NCBI RefSeq assembly: GCF_003347495.1
Contig: NZ_QCXY01000001.1
Span: forward strand, 1,240,001-1,304,000
DNA length: 64,000 nt
Direction: 5' to 3'
From: Pleomorphovibrio marinus
GTDB taxonomy: Bacteria > Bacteroidota > Bacteroidia > Cytophagales > Cyclobacteriaceae
Part shown: positions 25,908 to 36,600 of the stretch, piece after piece
Position numbering within the stretch: position 1 is the first letter of the stretch
Layout: each line of letters opens with the position of its first letter
Made by a program: the position numbers and the translations under genes
The notes under the pieces: model-generated
Told to the model about the DNA's origin: nothing
Database searches by the model: none
The model's input: only the letters and a program-made list of their open reading frames with translations

Positions 25908-26210
25908 TGATTATAATCGATAATCTTTGGCCAGAACACCTTTTATAAAATGGAAAGATAGATTTTATGTTTTTACAGTCGTAGATACAAATTACTTTGG
26001 TCTATAAATATGGTCTTTAACTATGTTTTTAAGAATTCCTAATAACCCAAAGGATCCTTCTGAGCATTTTTTTGAACTCCCCCTCCATTTTGAAGAGTTT
26101 GTTTATGGGGGATATTTCAGTCACAGTTCGCATGTTAAAGATTGTTATTCTCTTATCTACGGAATAATTTTTTAATAATTTTGAAATAGGATACTATACA
26201 TTCAAAAGAT
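25908..26210. other. Intergenic region with a possible 50-codon fragment
   Basis: An ATG frame at 26023-26175 reads FLRIPNNPKDPSEHFFEL and may be a gene remnant. It shows no family likeness and no clear ribosome-binding context. Confidence 0.25.
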
Positions 26211-27380
26211 ATGGTCATTTTACTGCTGAACTTACTGTTTTTTTCACCGCAATTGCAGGTTGGATGTTTTTGTGAGACTCATAGGATTCCAGTTTCCGTA
26301 TGGTATGACCATGAAAATCCTGAGGCTGGGAGTTCGGAAATTATAGTCTTCGCTCAACAACCTTTTAACAAGAAGCAAGAAACCATACTCGTGGTAGGCG
26401 ATCCATTTTCAGCCTATTTTGGAAATAGTTGTTTACCCATGGATAAGTTTATGGGTTTTAACGTACTCTATGTTCAAGATAGAGGCAGGCAGCCTTCCTT
26501 TATAAATATAGTTACACAAGACAATGAAATAAATTGGGATAGGGCACTAACCATATTTAGTTCCTTCCAATATGCAAACGATATAGAATTAATCAGAAGG
26601 AAGCTATTGGGAGGCCGAAAGGTGTTCTTATTCGCCCAATCTTCCTCCGCTTACCTTGTTCACCAATATATTTCCTTATTTCCCCAAAACACGGCTCGCT
26701 TTGTTACGTTGGAGCCGACATTAAATGACCTTCAGACTGCTATGGGAATATATCGCCATACCAAAATAGAAAACCCCTACCTCAATGAGTTGGATGCTCA
26801 TCTAAAGATTGATTTTTACCATTATTCAACTTCTACTGTTATCCGTAAAAACAGCCAATCGGAACTATTGGCATCAATAGAAAAGGTAAAAAACAGTAAG
26901 GGTTTTTATGGTAGTGAAATAGATCATTCTACCGATGTGGCTTTATGCGTTAGGGCTTTTGAGCATATCTACCCCTACTTACAGGATTCAGTACTCCCTA
27001 CTTCTGAGTTTAGTTTTTTGAACACATGGAAACTTAATCTTTCTCTTCCGATTATCAAAAGGTTGCCAGCCATTGATTTTTCCTTGCATGGGATTAACTA
27101 CGACCAATTAAGATACTTCAGAGGAAAAGGCCTGCTAATAGCGGGGAAAAACAGTCTGATTACCGACCATAGAGTGGTTGAGATTTTAGCCGAACACTTT
27201 CAGGACTGCACCTTATTGCTGTTAAATGATTCGCATTTTTTGACCACCTTGAAAGAAGAGGAGAGCTTCATCCCCTTTGTCAGCGCATTTTTCAATGAGG
27301 ACGTAGATACTATGATCGAGATCTATGAGCGGTTGAAAAAAAGGGGGCTGGTCTACAAAAAGGCCAATTATTCACCTTAA
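26211..27380 (+). CDS. Alpha/beta-hydrolase-like protein with altered nucleophile motif
   Basis: 389 residues with an N-terminal hydrophobic segment (VILLLNLLFFSPQLQVGC). Residues 140-160 (RKVFLFAQSSSAYLVHQY) occupy the nucleophile-elbow position (strand, G-x-S-x-G, helix), but both glycines are replaced. Later segments GLLIAGKNSLITDHRVVEIL and LLLNDSHFLTTL could carry the Asp and His. It looks like an alpha/beta hydrolase fold, possibly periplasmic. Catalysis is uncertain. It lies 303 bases after the broken propeller gene on the same strand. Confidence 0.5.
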   Translation: MVILLLNLLFFSPQLQVGCFCETHRIPVSVWYDHENPEAGSSEIIVFAQQPFNKKQETILVVGDPFSAYFGNSCLPMDKFMGFNVLYVQDRGRQPSFINIVTQDNEINWDRALTIFSSFQYANDIELIRRKLLGGRKVFLFAQSSSAYLVHQYISLFPQNTARFVTLEPTLNDLQTAMGIYRHTKIENPYLNELDAHLKIDFYHYSTSTVIRKNSQSELLASIEKVKNSKGFYGSEIDHSTDVALCVRAFEHIYPYLQDSVLPTSEFSFLNTWKLNLSLPIIKRLPAIDFSLHGINYDQLRYFRGKGLLIAGKNSLITDHRVVEILAEHFQDCTLLLLNDSHFLTTLKEEESFIPFVSAFFNEDVDTMIEIYERLKKRGLVYKKANYSP

Positions 27381-28006
27381 ACTTGAATTAATTGGATCTA
27401 AATTTCCTGGCCGTATGTGATAATCTCATTCACCATAGCATTTGACAGGTCGAAGTCCTTCTCCCTAAAAGGATGTGGCTCTACGCCTAAATAACCGGCA
27501 CTGATCTCCATTCGCTTGTAAATCCACTAACTGGGCGACAAAAACCAAATCACCCCCAGTCTTCAAAAAGAACTCCTTATCCAGCATTTGCCATCAAATA
27601 ATGCTAGATTTGAGAAAACGAAATCGAGCCTGCCTACCGGACAGGCAGGCATGACGAAAACGTCTCACAGAGTATTAAAAATTGGCATTTACAGAAAGGA
27701 AATGACATTTAGTTTCTCGCAGCCCTGCCCTGAGTTTTTTCAGGGGGGCGCAACGAATCCGCAACGCTCGCGGGGTATGAAAAAAATAGTTATCATTTGC
27801 AGTAGTAAAAATTAGTACTTAATCAATAAATGTATTAAATTTTAAGTGATATGGCATTGATAGGTATGCCCCCTTCCCCGACCTGCGGTTTGGGACAAGT
27901 TATGACCGCTGAAAACACTATCAATAACATTCAATCAGAGGGTTGAAATCAAACAGGCAGTTATTTCGAAGGATTGCCCAGACTGTTTAACTAAAAACAC
28001 AAAAAA
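27381..28006. other. Intergenic region with gene remnant and repeat pieces
   Basis: On the minus strand, 27400-27600 reads EISAGYLGVEPHPFREKDF and VNEIITYGQEI with frame breaks: a decayed gene of unknown family. Bases 27620-27655 are a diverged start-codon repeat (GAAATCGAGCCTGCC with a GCCTGCC/GGCAGGC hairpin), and 27885-27925 has its tail (GACAAGTTATGACCGCTGAAA). No intact gene is supported. Confidence 0.45.
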
Positions 28007-28306
28007 ATGACCATAAAAGAAATAAAAAAGGAACTGGAAGCGGCTAAACATCCGATTGCAAAGTCCCTTCATCACGGAACTGGTTTTAAAGTGCTTATCA
28101 TGGGGTTCAAGAAAGGGATGATTTTAAAAGAACATAAAGCACACATTTCATCAAAATTGACTGTGTTGGAAGGTGGTGTAATTTACAAAGAGGAAAATAG
28201 AGTCATAGAACTTATGCAATATGACGAAGTAGAAATACCGATTGAAGTAACACATTCTGTTGAGGCAATTGCGGATAGTTTATGCATTTTATCGCAAGGC
28301 GATTAA
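28007..28306 (+). CDS. Small cupin-like protein
   Basis: 99 residues. FKKGMILKEHKAHISSKLTVLEGG and VEIPIEVTHSVEA give a single cupin barrel with His ligands, though the first motif keeps only part of the HxH...E set. It is cytoplasmic, and of the kind often annotated as a cupin-domain protein in nitrite/sulfur-related regions. A role with the molybdoenzyme 200 bases downstream is possible but not shown. Confidence 0.7.
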   Translation: MTIKEIKKELEAAKHPIAKSLHHGTGFKVLIMGFKKGMILKEHKAHISSKLTVLEGGVIYKEENRVIELMQYDEVEIPIEVTHSVEAIADSLCILSQGD

Positions 28307-28505
28307 AATTCAATTATTTCACAGCCCTCCATGTCTTCTTAACCTTCTCCATAAAGGGGATAGAAAAATGAGAAGCGGATGCAATAATTGTAACTGTCAA
28401 CTTTTTTATCTACATTAATATATCTATTGGCTTCCTGTTCAGCCTTTTACTGCTTTCTGACCCTGCGTTGGCCAGACCTTTGGTAGACAACAAACAATTA
28501 AAATT

Positions 28506-30692
28506 ATGTCCGAAAAGCCTAAAAAATTTTCACGACGCAAATTTATTGGTCTGGGCATACAGGGCTATACGGGTGTTCAATTGGCTCAGGGATTACCCCT
28601 CTCTTTATTGGCTTCTCCAAGTTGTACCAAGTCCAATGCAAAAACCGTTCATGGTGCATGTTACCATGATTGTCCGGATTCATGTAGCTGGAAGGTGACG
28701 GTAGAGAATGGTGAAATCAGGGATTTTGGTGGGGATAAGGACAACCCATTCACTGCCGGTAAATTATGTGATAAAATGGAAACCTTCCCGCAGGATATCA
28801 CTTTCCATCCTGATCGTATTTTAACCCCATTGAAAAGAACAGGTATAAAAGGTGAAGGAGGATTCGAAAAAATCAGCTGGGAACAGGCCTTAAAGGAAGT
28901 CGCCCAAAAATTAAAATCTTCCGTGGATACGCATGGAGGGGAATCGGTTCTTCCCTTTGGGTACATGGGCACCCAGGGCCTTATTCAAAAGGCAGCTATG
29001 AGCCAGCGTTTTTTCACAAAGCTGGGAGCCACTAATTTAGCCGAAACTATCTGTGGTGCCCCTGCTATTGCAGGAAACAAGGTGGCAAACGGTCAGGTAA
29101 TGGGAATTCTGCCTGAGGACATTCTTCATAGCCGCTTCATCATCCTTTGGGGTACCAATACCAAACATTCCAATGTACATTTATGGCCATTTGTACTGGA
29201 GGCCAGAAACCGGGGGGCCAAAATCATAGTTATAGACCCATTCAGATCCGCAACAGCCATGGAGGCAGACCAACACATCCAGTTAATGCCTGGAACCGAT
29301 GTTGCCTTGGCCCTTGGCATGATGCATGTTATCATCAAGGAGGGACTCACCGATGATGCGTACATAGAAAAGTATACGCTGGGCTATGATGCCTTGAAAG
29401 TGCATGTACAGGAATACGATCCTTTTACCGTAGCAGCGATTTGTGGGATTGAAGAACAGATTGTTATTGATTTTGCGCGGGAATACGCAACGGCTAAACC
29501 TTCCTTGATCCGTTACCTGATAGGTATGGAGCACAACTCCAATGGTGGTGATGCTTTTAGGTCTGTGGGCATGCTTCCCTCCCTTACCGGCGCCTGGCGG
29601 GATCATGGAGGTGGTCTGATGCACTTTACCTATGAGCTCTTTGGCAAAGCGGTAAACTATGAACGGCTCGATATGTATACCGAACTTGCCGAAAATGAAA
29701 CCAGATGGATGAACATGGTCCAGTTGGGTACTTTGCTGAACGACCCGGATCTAAACCCGCAGATAAAAACATTATTTGTGTTCAATGCAAATCCGGTGGT
29801 AACCATACCGAACCAGAACCTTATTCGTGAGGGGCTGAAAAGAGAGGACCTGCTTACGGTGGTGGTGGAACATTTCGTTACAGATACGGCCAAATATGCC
29901 GATTATATCTTCCCCGCCACCACTCAACTGGAACACTGGGATGTTGCTGATTCTTGGGGACAGGTATATTTGAACCTTAATCAGCCGGCCATCGAACCTA
30001 TGGGAGAAGCCAAGCCAAATAGTGAATTTTTTAGGTTGTTGGCAAAGGAATACGGTTTTAACGATGCGTGTTTCGATGAGTCGGACATTGAAATCGCCAA
30101 ATCATTTTTCGATACGGATCATCCTTACATGGAAGGCATCACCTTTGACTATTTGAAAAAAAATGGATGGGCAAGGCTTAAGATTCCAGAACCATATATA
30201 CCCCATGCCGCCGGCAATTTTGGTACAAGTTCGGGCAAATGTGAGTTCTACAGCGCCTCTCTGGAAGATTCAGGCCAAGCCTTACCCGTTTACAAAACGG
30301 TTTCTGCAGAAAACGTGGGAAAATACCCATTTCATCTCCTTACCGTTAAAGCCACCAAAGGTTTCCACAACTCCTCCCATGGCAACGTTAAACACCTTAT
30401 GGAGACAGAAGGGCTCCCCACCCTTGACATGAGTAGTGAGGATGCCCAAAGCCGCAATATCTCCGATGGTGACGAGGTAATAGCTCAAAATCAGAACGGG
30501 TCTGTGGTGTTGAGAGCAAGGATAAAAGACCGGGTACGTCCCGGAGTGGTCCTTATGCCCCATGGTTACTGGCCCTCCCTTGTAAAAGGAAACGCAACAT
30601 CCAATGCTTTGACAAATGACGGCTTATCAGACCTTGGTGGTGGTGCTGCTCTCCAGGATTGCAGGGTTGAGGTCACAAAATCAAGTGGTTAA
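28506..30692 (+). CDS. Tat-exported molybdopterin oxidoreductase (DMSO reductase family)
   Basis: 728 residues. The N-terminus has SRRKFIGLG, a twin-arginine signal. Cys52, Cys56, Cys60 and Cys88 form the [4Fe-4S] motif (CYHDCPDSC ... CDK). AETICGAPAIAG places Cys183 at the usual molybdenum-ligand position. Conserved blocks WGTNTKHSN, IVIDPF, FNANPV and the C-terminal MPHGYWPS region (molybdopterin dinucleotide-binding) are present, so the catalytic subunit appears complete. No electron-transfer (FeS) or membrane-anchor subunit gene is next to it; the substrate and redox partner are unknown. Confidence 0.9.
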   Translation: MSEKPKKFSRRKFIGLGIQGYTGVQLAQGLPLSLLASPSCTKSNAKTVHGACYHDCPDSCSWKVTVENGEIRDFGGDKDNPFTAGKLCDKMETFPQDITFHPDRILTPLKRTGIKGEGGFEKISWEQALKEVAQKLKSSVDTHGGESVLPFGYMGTQGLIQKAAMSQRFFTKLGATNLAETICGAPAIAGNKVANGQVMGILPEDILHSRFIILWGTNTKHSNVHLWPFVLEARNRGAKIIVIDPFRSATAMEADQHIQLMPGTDVALALGMMHVIIKEGLTDDAYIEKYTLGYDALKVHVQEYDPFTVAAICGIEEQIVIDFAREYATAKPSLIRYLIGMEHNSNGGDAFRSVGMLPSLTGAWRDHGGGLMHFTYELFGKAVNYERLDMYTELAENETRWMNMVQLGTLLNDPDLNPQIKTLFVFNANPVVTIPNQNLIREGLKREDLLTVVVEHFVTDTAKYADYIFPATTQLEHWDVADSWGQVYLNLNQPAIEPMGEAKPNSEFFRLLAKEYGFNDACFDESDIEIAKSFFDTDHPYMEGITFDYLKKNGWARLKIPEPYIPHAAGNFGTSSGKCEFYSASLEDSGQALPVYKTVSAENVGKYPFHLLTVKATKGFHNSSHGNVKHLMETEGLPTLDMSSEDAQSRNISDGDEVIAQNQNGSVVLRARIKDRVRPGVVLMPHGYWPSLVKGNATSNALTNDGLSDLGGGAALQDCRVEVTKSSG

Positions 30693-30783
30693 AGGGAAAG
30701 GACAAAAAAGCCAGCACTTCGGTATATTTCCCCATCCATACATTGCATGTACTACTTATTGTTAAATTATAATTTGGTATTAT

Positions 30784-32295
30784 ATGGATAACCCCTTATA
30801 TTATACCTATTATTCAGCCATTTTATTCAAAGCAGTAAACCTTAATGAAGCAGCAATGGACCAGACCTCTTACAAAAATGCCGTATTCTTTAGTGGCCTA
30901 ATAGTGCTGGCAGGACTGATACAGGCCTTTTTTTATTCTCAAATGGGGGCAAGAATTTATGGGCTGGAATCTTTTGTGCCCTGGTTTTTACTTTTAAACG
31001 TCATGTCAATTTTATTCAATATCCTCCTGCTGAAGTATTTCCATCATAAAAAATACCGCTATGCATTTATAACGCTGTCCTTGGTCACTATCGCCACTAT
31101 CGTCCATGCTGTTGTGGTATTTCTCATTCTTTGGACAAGGGAATCATCAGGTTATCTGCCTTTCACCTTTTTGATGTTGGTAGGATCGGGGGTTTTCTAT
31201 GGACTAAGCTTAATGTTGACCCGGGCTGGGGATCGTCCTTGGTTAAAAATTGGGGGAATATTAATTATTTTAGTGGACTTCTTCCTTTTCTCCACCTTCG
31301 CCTGGACTTTACAATTCCCAGACAGCATACCAAATCTGGATAGCTACCATGAATTGGCAACCCAAATTGGACTTTTGATTCCTCTCGCCTTGCTTTTGAA
31401 TTTTTGGAGCGAGCTTCGAGGGGCCAAGCCTGTAATTGGTGATAATTTTCCTCAAATGGCTTTTAATAGCTTTTTTGGCGTAATTGGAGCCATCTCCTTG
31501 CTTTTGATTCTGGTGTTTGGTACCCGAATGTCCAACTCGGTAGCTTGGTTCGCTCAGCAACCGCAACGGGCCCAACGGTTGGCGGAACCCTTTGATGCCC
31601 GTTTTTATGTGGACGGGAATGGGGATACGCTGAGGTACCGGTTGATGCAACCCCTGGATCTGGATCCTGAGAAAATGTATCCGATCGTGGTTGCACTACA
31701 TGGGGGAGCAGGTTCCGGAACCGATAATGTGATCCAGGTGGATGGATCCTGGACAGCACAGTTGTTGGCAAAACCAGAGAACAGGGAAAAATATCCTTCC
31801 TTTGTATTCGTGCCCCAATGTCCTCCCGGATCCAGCTGGGGACTTGTTCCGAATATTCCTGTAGTAGATGATTTGGTATTTGAGGCAATCAAGGCCTTAG
31901 AAGCCGAGTTTCCAATCCACAAATCCAGGCGCTACGTGATGGGCGAATCACTGGGGGGCTATGGCTCTTGGCATTTTATCAGTTCTCAACCCGATATGTT
32001 CGCTGCCGCGGTACCCATCTGTGGAGGAGGAAACCCAACGCATGCAGCTAAGATTGCGGATGTGCCTATCTGGGCATTTCATGGTGCCAAGGACAGGGTT
32101 GTTCCTGTTGAAGGTTCGAGAAAGATGATTGCCGCCATTGAAAATGCGGGTGGAAATCCTCGGTACACAGAATTTGCTAATGAGGGCCATATCATTTCCG
32201 AATCCTTTGAAAAAACAGAGGGGTTGTTGGATTGGGTGTTTGGGCAGGTACGTTTTGATGAAAGAGTGGAATCAACACATAACCATCAACCCTGA
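30784..32295 (+). CDS. Membrane-anchored alpha/beta hydrolase (esterase type)
   Basis: 503 residues. Residues 30-260 contain about seven hydrophobic helices (such as VLAGLIQAFFYS and IGAISLLLILVFG). The C-terminal domain is a dienelactone/feruloyl-esterase-like hydrolase: YPIVVALHGGAGSG (oxyanion side), VMGESLGGYGSW with nucleophile Ser, GAKDRVVPVEG with Asp and NEGHIISES with His. It would act at the periplasmic or cytoplasmic face; the substrate is unknown. An in-frame ATG at 30856 is an alternative start. Its 3' end overlaps the DUF433 gene by 38 bases. Confidence 0.75.
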   Translation: MDNPLYYTYYSAILFKAVNLNEAAMDQTSYKNAVFFSGLIVLAGLIQAFFYSQMGARIYGLESFVPWFLLLNVMSILFNILLLKYFHHKKYRYAFITLSLVTIATIVHAVVVFLILWTRESSGYLPFTFLMLVGSGVFYGLSLMLTRAGDRPWLKIGGILIILVDFFLFSTFAWTLQFPDSIPNLDSYHELATQIGLLIPLALLLNFWSELRGAKPVIGDNFPQMAFNSFFGVIGAISLLLILVFGTRMSNSVAWFAQQPQRAQRLAEPFDARFYVDGNGDTLRYRLMQPLDLDPEKMYPIVVALHGGAGSGTDNVIQVDGSWTAQLLAKPENREKYPSFVFVPQCPPGSSWGLVPNIPVVDDLVFEAIKALEAEFPIHKSRRYVMGESLGGYGSWHFISSQPDMFAAAVPICGGGNPTHAAKIADVPIWAFHGAKDRVVPVEGSRKMIAAIENAGGNPRYTEFANEGHIISESFEKTEGLLDWVFGQVRFDERVESTHNHQP

Positions 32296-32482
32296 TCAGT
32301 GTGCTGGAAGGCAATGTATCAGGAATATGAGAATTAGGGTCATCGATGTCTTGGATCTGCTAGCAGCTGGGCTCAATCAGGAACAAATTTTGAAAGAGCT
32401 GCCTGATTTGGAAAAAGAAGATATTGAAGCTTCCATCAAATACGCCCGTGGGAAAATTGACCACCCTGTCGTAGCTACATGA
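32258..32482 (+). CDS. DUF433 protein, orphan antitoxin-like
   Basis: 74 residues starting at ATG 32258 (KEWNQHITINPDQCAGRQCI), with LLAAGLNQEQILKELPDLEKED and a C-terminal ARGK end. This is the DUF433 winged-helix family, usually an antitoxin followed by a DUF5615 PIN-like toxin. No such toxin follows here. It overlaps the upstream hydrolase in another frame, so it depends on that transcript. Confidence 0.75.
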   Translation: MKEWNQHITINPDQCAGRQCIRNMRIRVIDVLDLLAAGLNQEQILKELPDLEKEDIEASIKYARGKIDHPVVAT

Positions 32483-32645
32483 CAATCTGGGTTGAGGCAC
32501 AACTTTCACCTTAATTTGGCGAACGAATATCAATGTCAAGTGAATTTACTTTTTCCAATTGTCAGTATTTAGGCCATATCCAATTAATGATCCGGTGTAA
32601 GAACTCCTGCTTGTCCCATAGACGCTAACTTCGGGGTGCCCGGAC
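32483..32645. other. Intergenic DNA before the 449-bp repeat
   Basis: No gene is recognised; this is where a DUF5615 toxin would be expected, and none is present. Confidence 0.3.
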
Positions 32646-33094
32646 CTAGAAGATGTTTGCACCATTTCGTCGGTTAACAAAAGACCCTGTTGATGCCTAA
32701 TACCTATCATAAAATAATTGCTGTTTTTGGTATACCTTTTTAATTTCAAACAGAGGAAAACACAATTTATTGAGCGTAAAATTAATTAGGGTGGTGGGAA
32801 AGTAAACAAGCTTTGGAACTACTTAGACTTCTGCTGATATGGTCATTATCATAAAAAAACCCACAAGGAAAGTTTTTTCCTTGTGGGTCACTCCAACACT
32901 ATCTCAATTCAAACGCTATATACGGAACACGTACATTCCTCCATCCGCGATGCCATACCCCGAGTTGGTAAGTGAACCGTCCTTCCTTAGGTAGAGTACC
33001 TCCTGCCCTTCTACACCGTACAACATCCCACTCAACGTTTGTGTATCTTCTTCGACCAGTTCGTCGGGGTTAAAGGTTAGCGTCAATTGCAGCA
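32646..33094. repeat. 449-bp direct repeat, left copy, with lipoprotein gene 3' end
   Basis: It matches 39392-39840 end to end with only scattered differences and no net length change. Its last 179 bases (about 32916-33094, minus strand) are the 3' third of the lipoprotein gene at 39662; its upstream part is lost, so this is a truncated pseudogene. The break is at GCAGCA, after which the copies differ. Confidence 0.85.
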
Positions 33095-33123
33095 GGAATA
33101 TTCAAAGCAGATCACAAACCTTT

Positions 33124-33151
33124 GAGGTCTTTTTCTGACCTCGGTTTTTTT
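33124..33151 (+). terminator. Hairpin terminator in the left duplicate
   Basis: GAGGTC-TTTTTCT-GACCTC followed by GGTTTTTTT. It reads as an intrinsic terminator on the plus strand, upstream of the histidine kinase gene. Confidence 0.6.
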
Positions 33152-33426
33152 AAAAGCAGGAAAAAAACACAAGATTTATTTTATACGCCCCCTCCAAATT
33201 GTATGATAGGTTTTTTGAGGTATTATTGAATTTGCACAGATAAATAATGAAGAAAAAAAGGAAGCTTGGATAGCAAACCCATAGGTCTATCACCTTTAAT
33301 CCCGGCCGGAATTTAGGAACCAAAATTGATAGAAACCCACGTTTGCAACACCAGACTAATCACTAAACAAATTAATTTGCTTAGCTTTAAACATCTATCC
33401 AATCATTCATTCTGTTTGTTTCTGAC

Positions 33427-33603
33427 ATGACCCTACTCAAATACAATACCTGGCATTGGTTTACCTTGATCATGCCTATCACCCTATTTCTACTTTTTCC
33501 ATCGGAAACAGATGCACAATCTACCATCAGCTTTACCTTTGACCATGGGATTACGGGAGCCATGTCCGGATTTTCCTTTGAAGAGCGGAATTCCACTGCA
33601 TGA
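33427..33603 (+). pseudogene. Polysaccharide deacetylase N-terminal remnant
   Basis: 58 codons matching the first part of the gene at 43706 with the same upstream DNA (33341-33600 versus about 43621-43878). The NodB Asp-Asp motif is changed (FTFDHG instead of FTFDDG) and the frame ends in TGA after EERNSTA. It is non-functional. Confidence 0.8.
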
Positions 33604-33688
33604 CCCGATTTTGCACAAGCATAGCAAAACCAAAGTACAAGTTATCCTAAACAGAAGCTATATAAATAAGTAACTTTAAACTCGCCCA

Positions 33689-36600
33689 ATGATACAAAAT
33701 CAATATAGCACCCTTTTTCTCGACCAGACCAAAGACCTTATATGGGAAGTGGATAAAAACCTTTTATTGGTCTACGCCAATAAGGCCTACCTTACCTTGA
33801 TGAAGGAAGTAACGGGAATGGAGAAAAAGCTGGATACTCCCATTCTCGTTGAAGGTTTTGGCGAAGGCTATATTGAAAAATGGAAAGCTTATTACCAAAG
33901 GGCGTTATCCGGAGAAAGCTTTGAAATAGAGGAAAATTTCTATGACCCAGCAACCGAAGAGATGCAATATGGCCAAGTTGCCTTCTCGCCCATCCGGGAT
34001 GAGGGTGGTGAAATTCTGACCGTGGCCTGTCGCTCTACCGATATCACTTCGATCATTCGGCAAAAAGATCATGCCAGCCGGCTGATGGATGCTTCATTGG
34101 ATGTTTTCTGTACCATCAGTGAGGACGGAAAGTTTGTATTTGTGAGCGCTGCTTCCGAAGTGCATTGGGGCTATGCTCCCGATGAACTGATTGGAACGGC
34201 ATACAACGATCTGATTCTAGAGGAGGACCTGGAAAAAACAGATTGGGTGGCTGCCGAAATTGTGGCGGGGAAAGAATTCAAATCTTTCTCCAATCGATAC
34301 CGAATGAAAAACGGGGATATCGCTTATAATTTGTGGTCTGCCCGCTGGGACCCTGAAACAAAACTGATGTACTGCGTAGCCAGAGATTCAAAGGAAAAAA
34401 TCGAAGAAGATCAGCGGTTAAAATTGCTGGAAAAAGTCATTAATAGCACAACTGATGCAATTTTGATTACCGAGGCAGAACCCCTAGACGAACCCGGGCC
34501 AATAATCGTCTATGCAAATGAAGCATTTACGAAGATGACAGGATATACCACTGATGAGGTGATAGGGAAAAATCCAAGACTCCTGCAAGGTCCGGACTCC
34601 AATTCTGAGGAATTAAGGAAGTTAGGAGAAAAACTAAGGCGATGGGAATCTTCAGAGATCACCGTTCTAAACTATACAAAAACCGGAGAGCCTTTCTGGG
34701 TGAATTTTGCGGTGAGTCCGGTAGCGAATGAAAAAGGATGGTTTACACATTGGATTTCCGTACAGCGCAACGTCACCGAGCAGAAAAAACAGGAAGCAGA
34801 AAAAGAATTGCTCAGCCAGATCAGCCTGAGCTTCAACAATGAAGTAGAACTTATACCAGCCGTCAACCGTCTCTGCGAAAATCTTCATGACTTTGGTAAG
34901 TTTGATTTGATAGAACTCTGGTGCCCCAATATGGAGCGAACCCAAATGCAGCTAATAGGCCACAGCTCCCATAATAAGGATTTCTATGAACTTGAGCCAA
35001 CGGAAACTTCATTTAAGAAGGATGAAGGGTTACCGGGTAAGGTATGGAAACAGGGAAAACAGCTTCTTTGGGATGCAAAACAGATCAATAAAAACTTCAT
35101 CCGAAAAAGCGGAGCATCCACACTTGGGCTGCAAGCTATAATTGGTATACCCCTAACCTTTAACGATGAACTGGTGGGTATACTGCTGGTTGGAACCAAA
35201 CGGGTGCCGGGTTATTTGGAGCAACACAATCCGGTTTTAAGCCGACTGGAAAAATTTATCGGATCCGAAATCAACCGGAAGCGATTGGAGGATGATCTCA
35301 AGCACTTGTACCAAGCCATTCCCGATATTCTATGCATTGCAGATTTTAATGGTAGATTCCTTAATATAAATCCTGCAGGTTGTGAATTGTTGGGTTATAA
35401 AGAAGAAGAAATTCTATTCCATTACTTTGACGAATTTGTCCATCCTGAAGATATGGATGTTTCTATCGGCGAAGTAAAGAAGCTTGAAGCAGGCGCAACT
35501 ACATTTCAATTTGAAAACAGGTACATAACCAAAGAAGGCAAAATTGTTTGGCTAAACTGGAGCGGTAATACTTCTATTCATGAAGGCTTGATTTATGCTT
35601 CTGCAAAGAATATTACAACGGAGGTTCAATTAAGGGAGCTAAATGCCCAGGCCGGATCGCTTGCAAAAATTGGGTCCTGGGAAATTGATTTAGAGAAAGA
35701 TACCGTTTTTTGGTCTAAAATAGTGCACCAACTGCACGAAACTGATCCCGGTACTTTTATACCCAATTTAGAGACGGCTATTAATTTTTATCGTGAAGAT
35801 TTCAGGGCGCAGGTTCATAGCAGTATTGAAAAAAGTATCACGACAGAAGTTGGTTTTGATTTTGAAGCCGTGATTGTCACGAAAAAGCTCAAAGAAAGGT
35901 GGGTACGGGCAATAGGTAATGTGGAATTCGTACATGGAAAAGCCACAAGATTATTTGGTAGCTTTCAGGACATTACCGATCTAAAAGAATCCGAATTGAG
36001 GTTGCAATCATTCGCAAACAACCTGCCGGGCGTAGCCTTTCAGTATTTTTTATATCCTGACGGAAGGGACGAATTGAAGTATGTAACCGATGGCGCTAAG
36101 AAAGTTTGGGGCTTTGGTGCTGACAGCGTGATGGAGGACAACAACCTGGTTTGGAAACAAATTGAATTGGGTGGAGAAATTAACACGGCCAAGAATAGCA
36201 TTAAGAAAGCGGTAGAGACCAGGTCCGACTGGAAGCTCCAATGGCGCTACATCATGCCGACCAATGAGCTTCGCATTCATGCCGGTTATGGTTCGCCAAA
36301 CTTTTTGCCGGATGGCACTGTGGTGTTCAACTCGCTTATTATAGATATAACCCAGGAATACAGAAGCGAGGAGCTCCTGGAACAGGCTTCTGAAATGGCG
36401 AAAATCGGTAGTTGGGAGCTAAACCTGACAGATCAGGAGAATGACAGCATGTACTGGTCACCAATGACACGTGATATTTTGGAAGTAGATGACAACTACG
36501 ACCCATCGTTGACGGGCGGCTTTGAATTTTACTCTGGTGAGGAAAAGGAAAAGATTCGAAAGGCCGTAGCTCAGTTGATAGAAGCCGGGCAGGAATTTGA

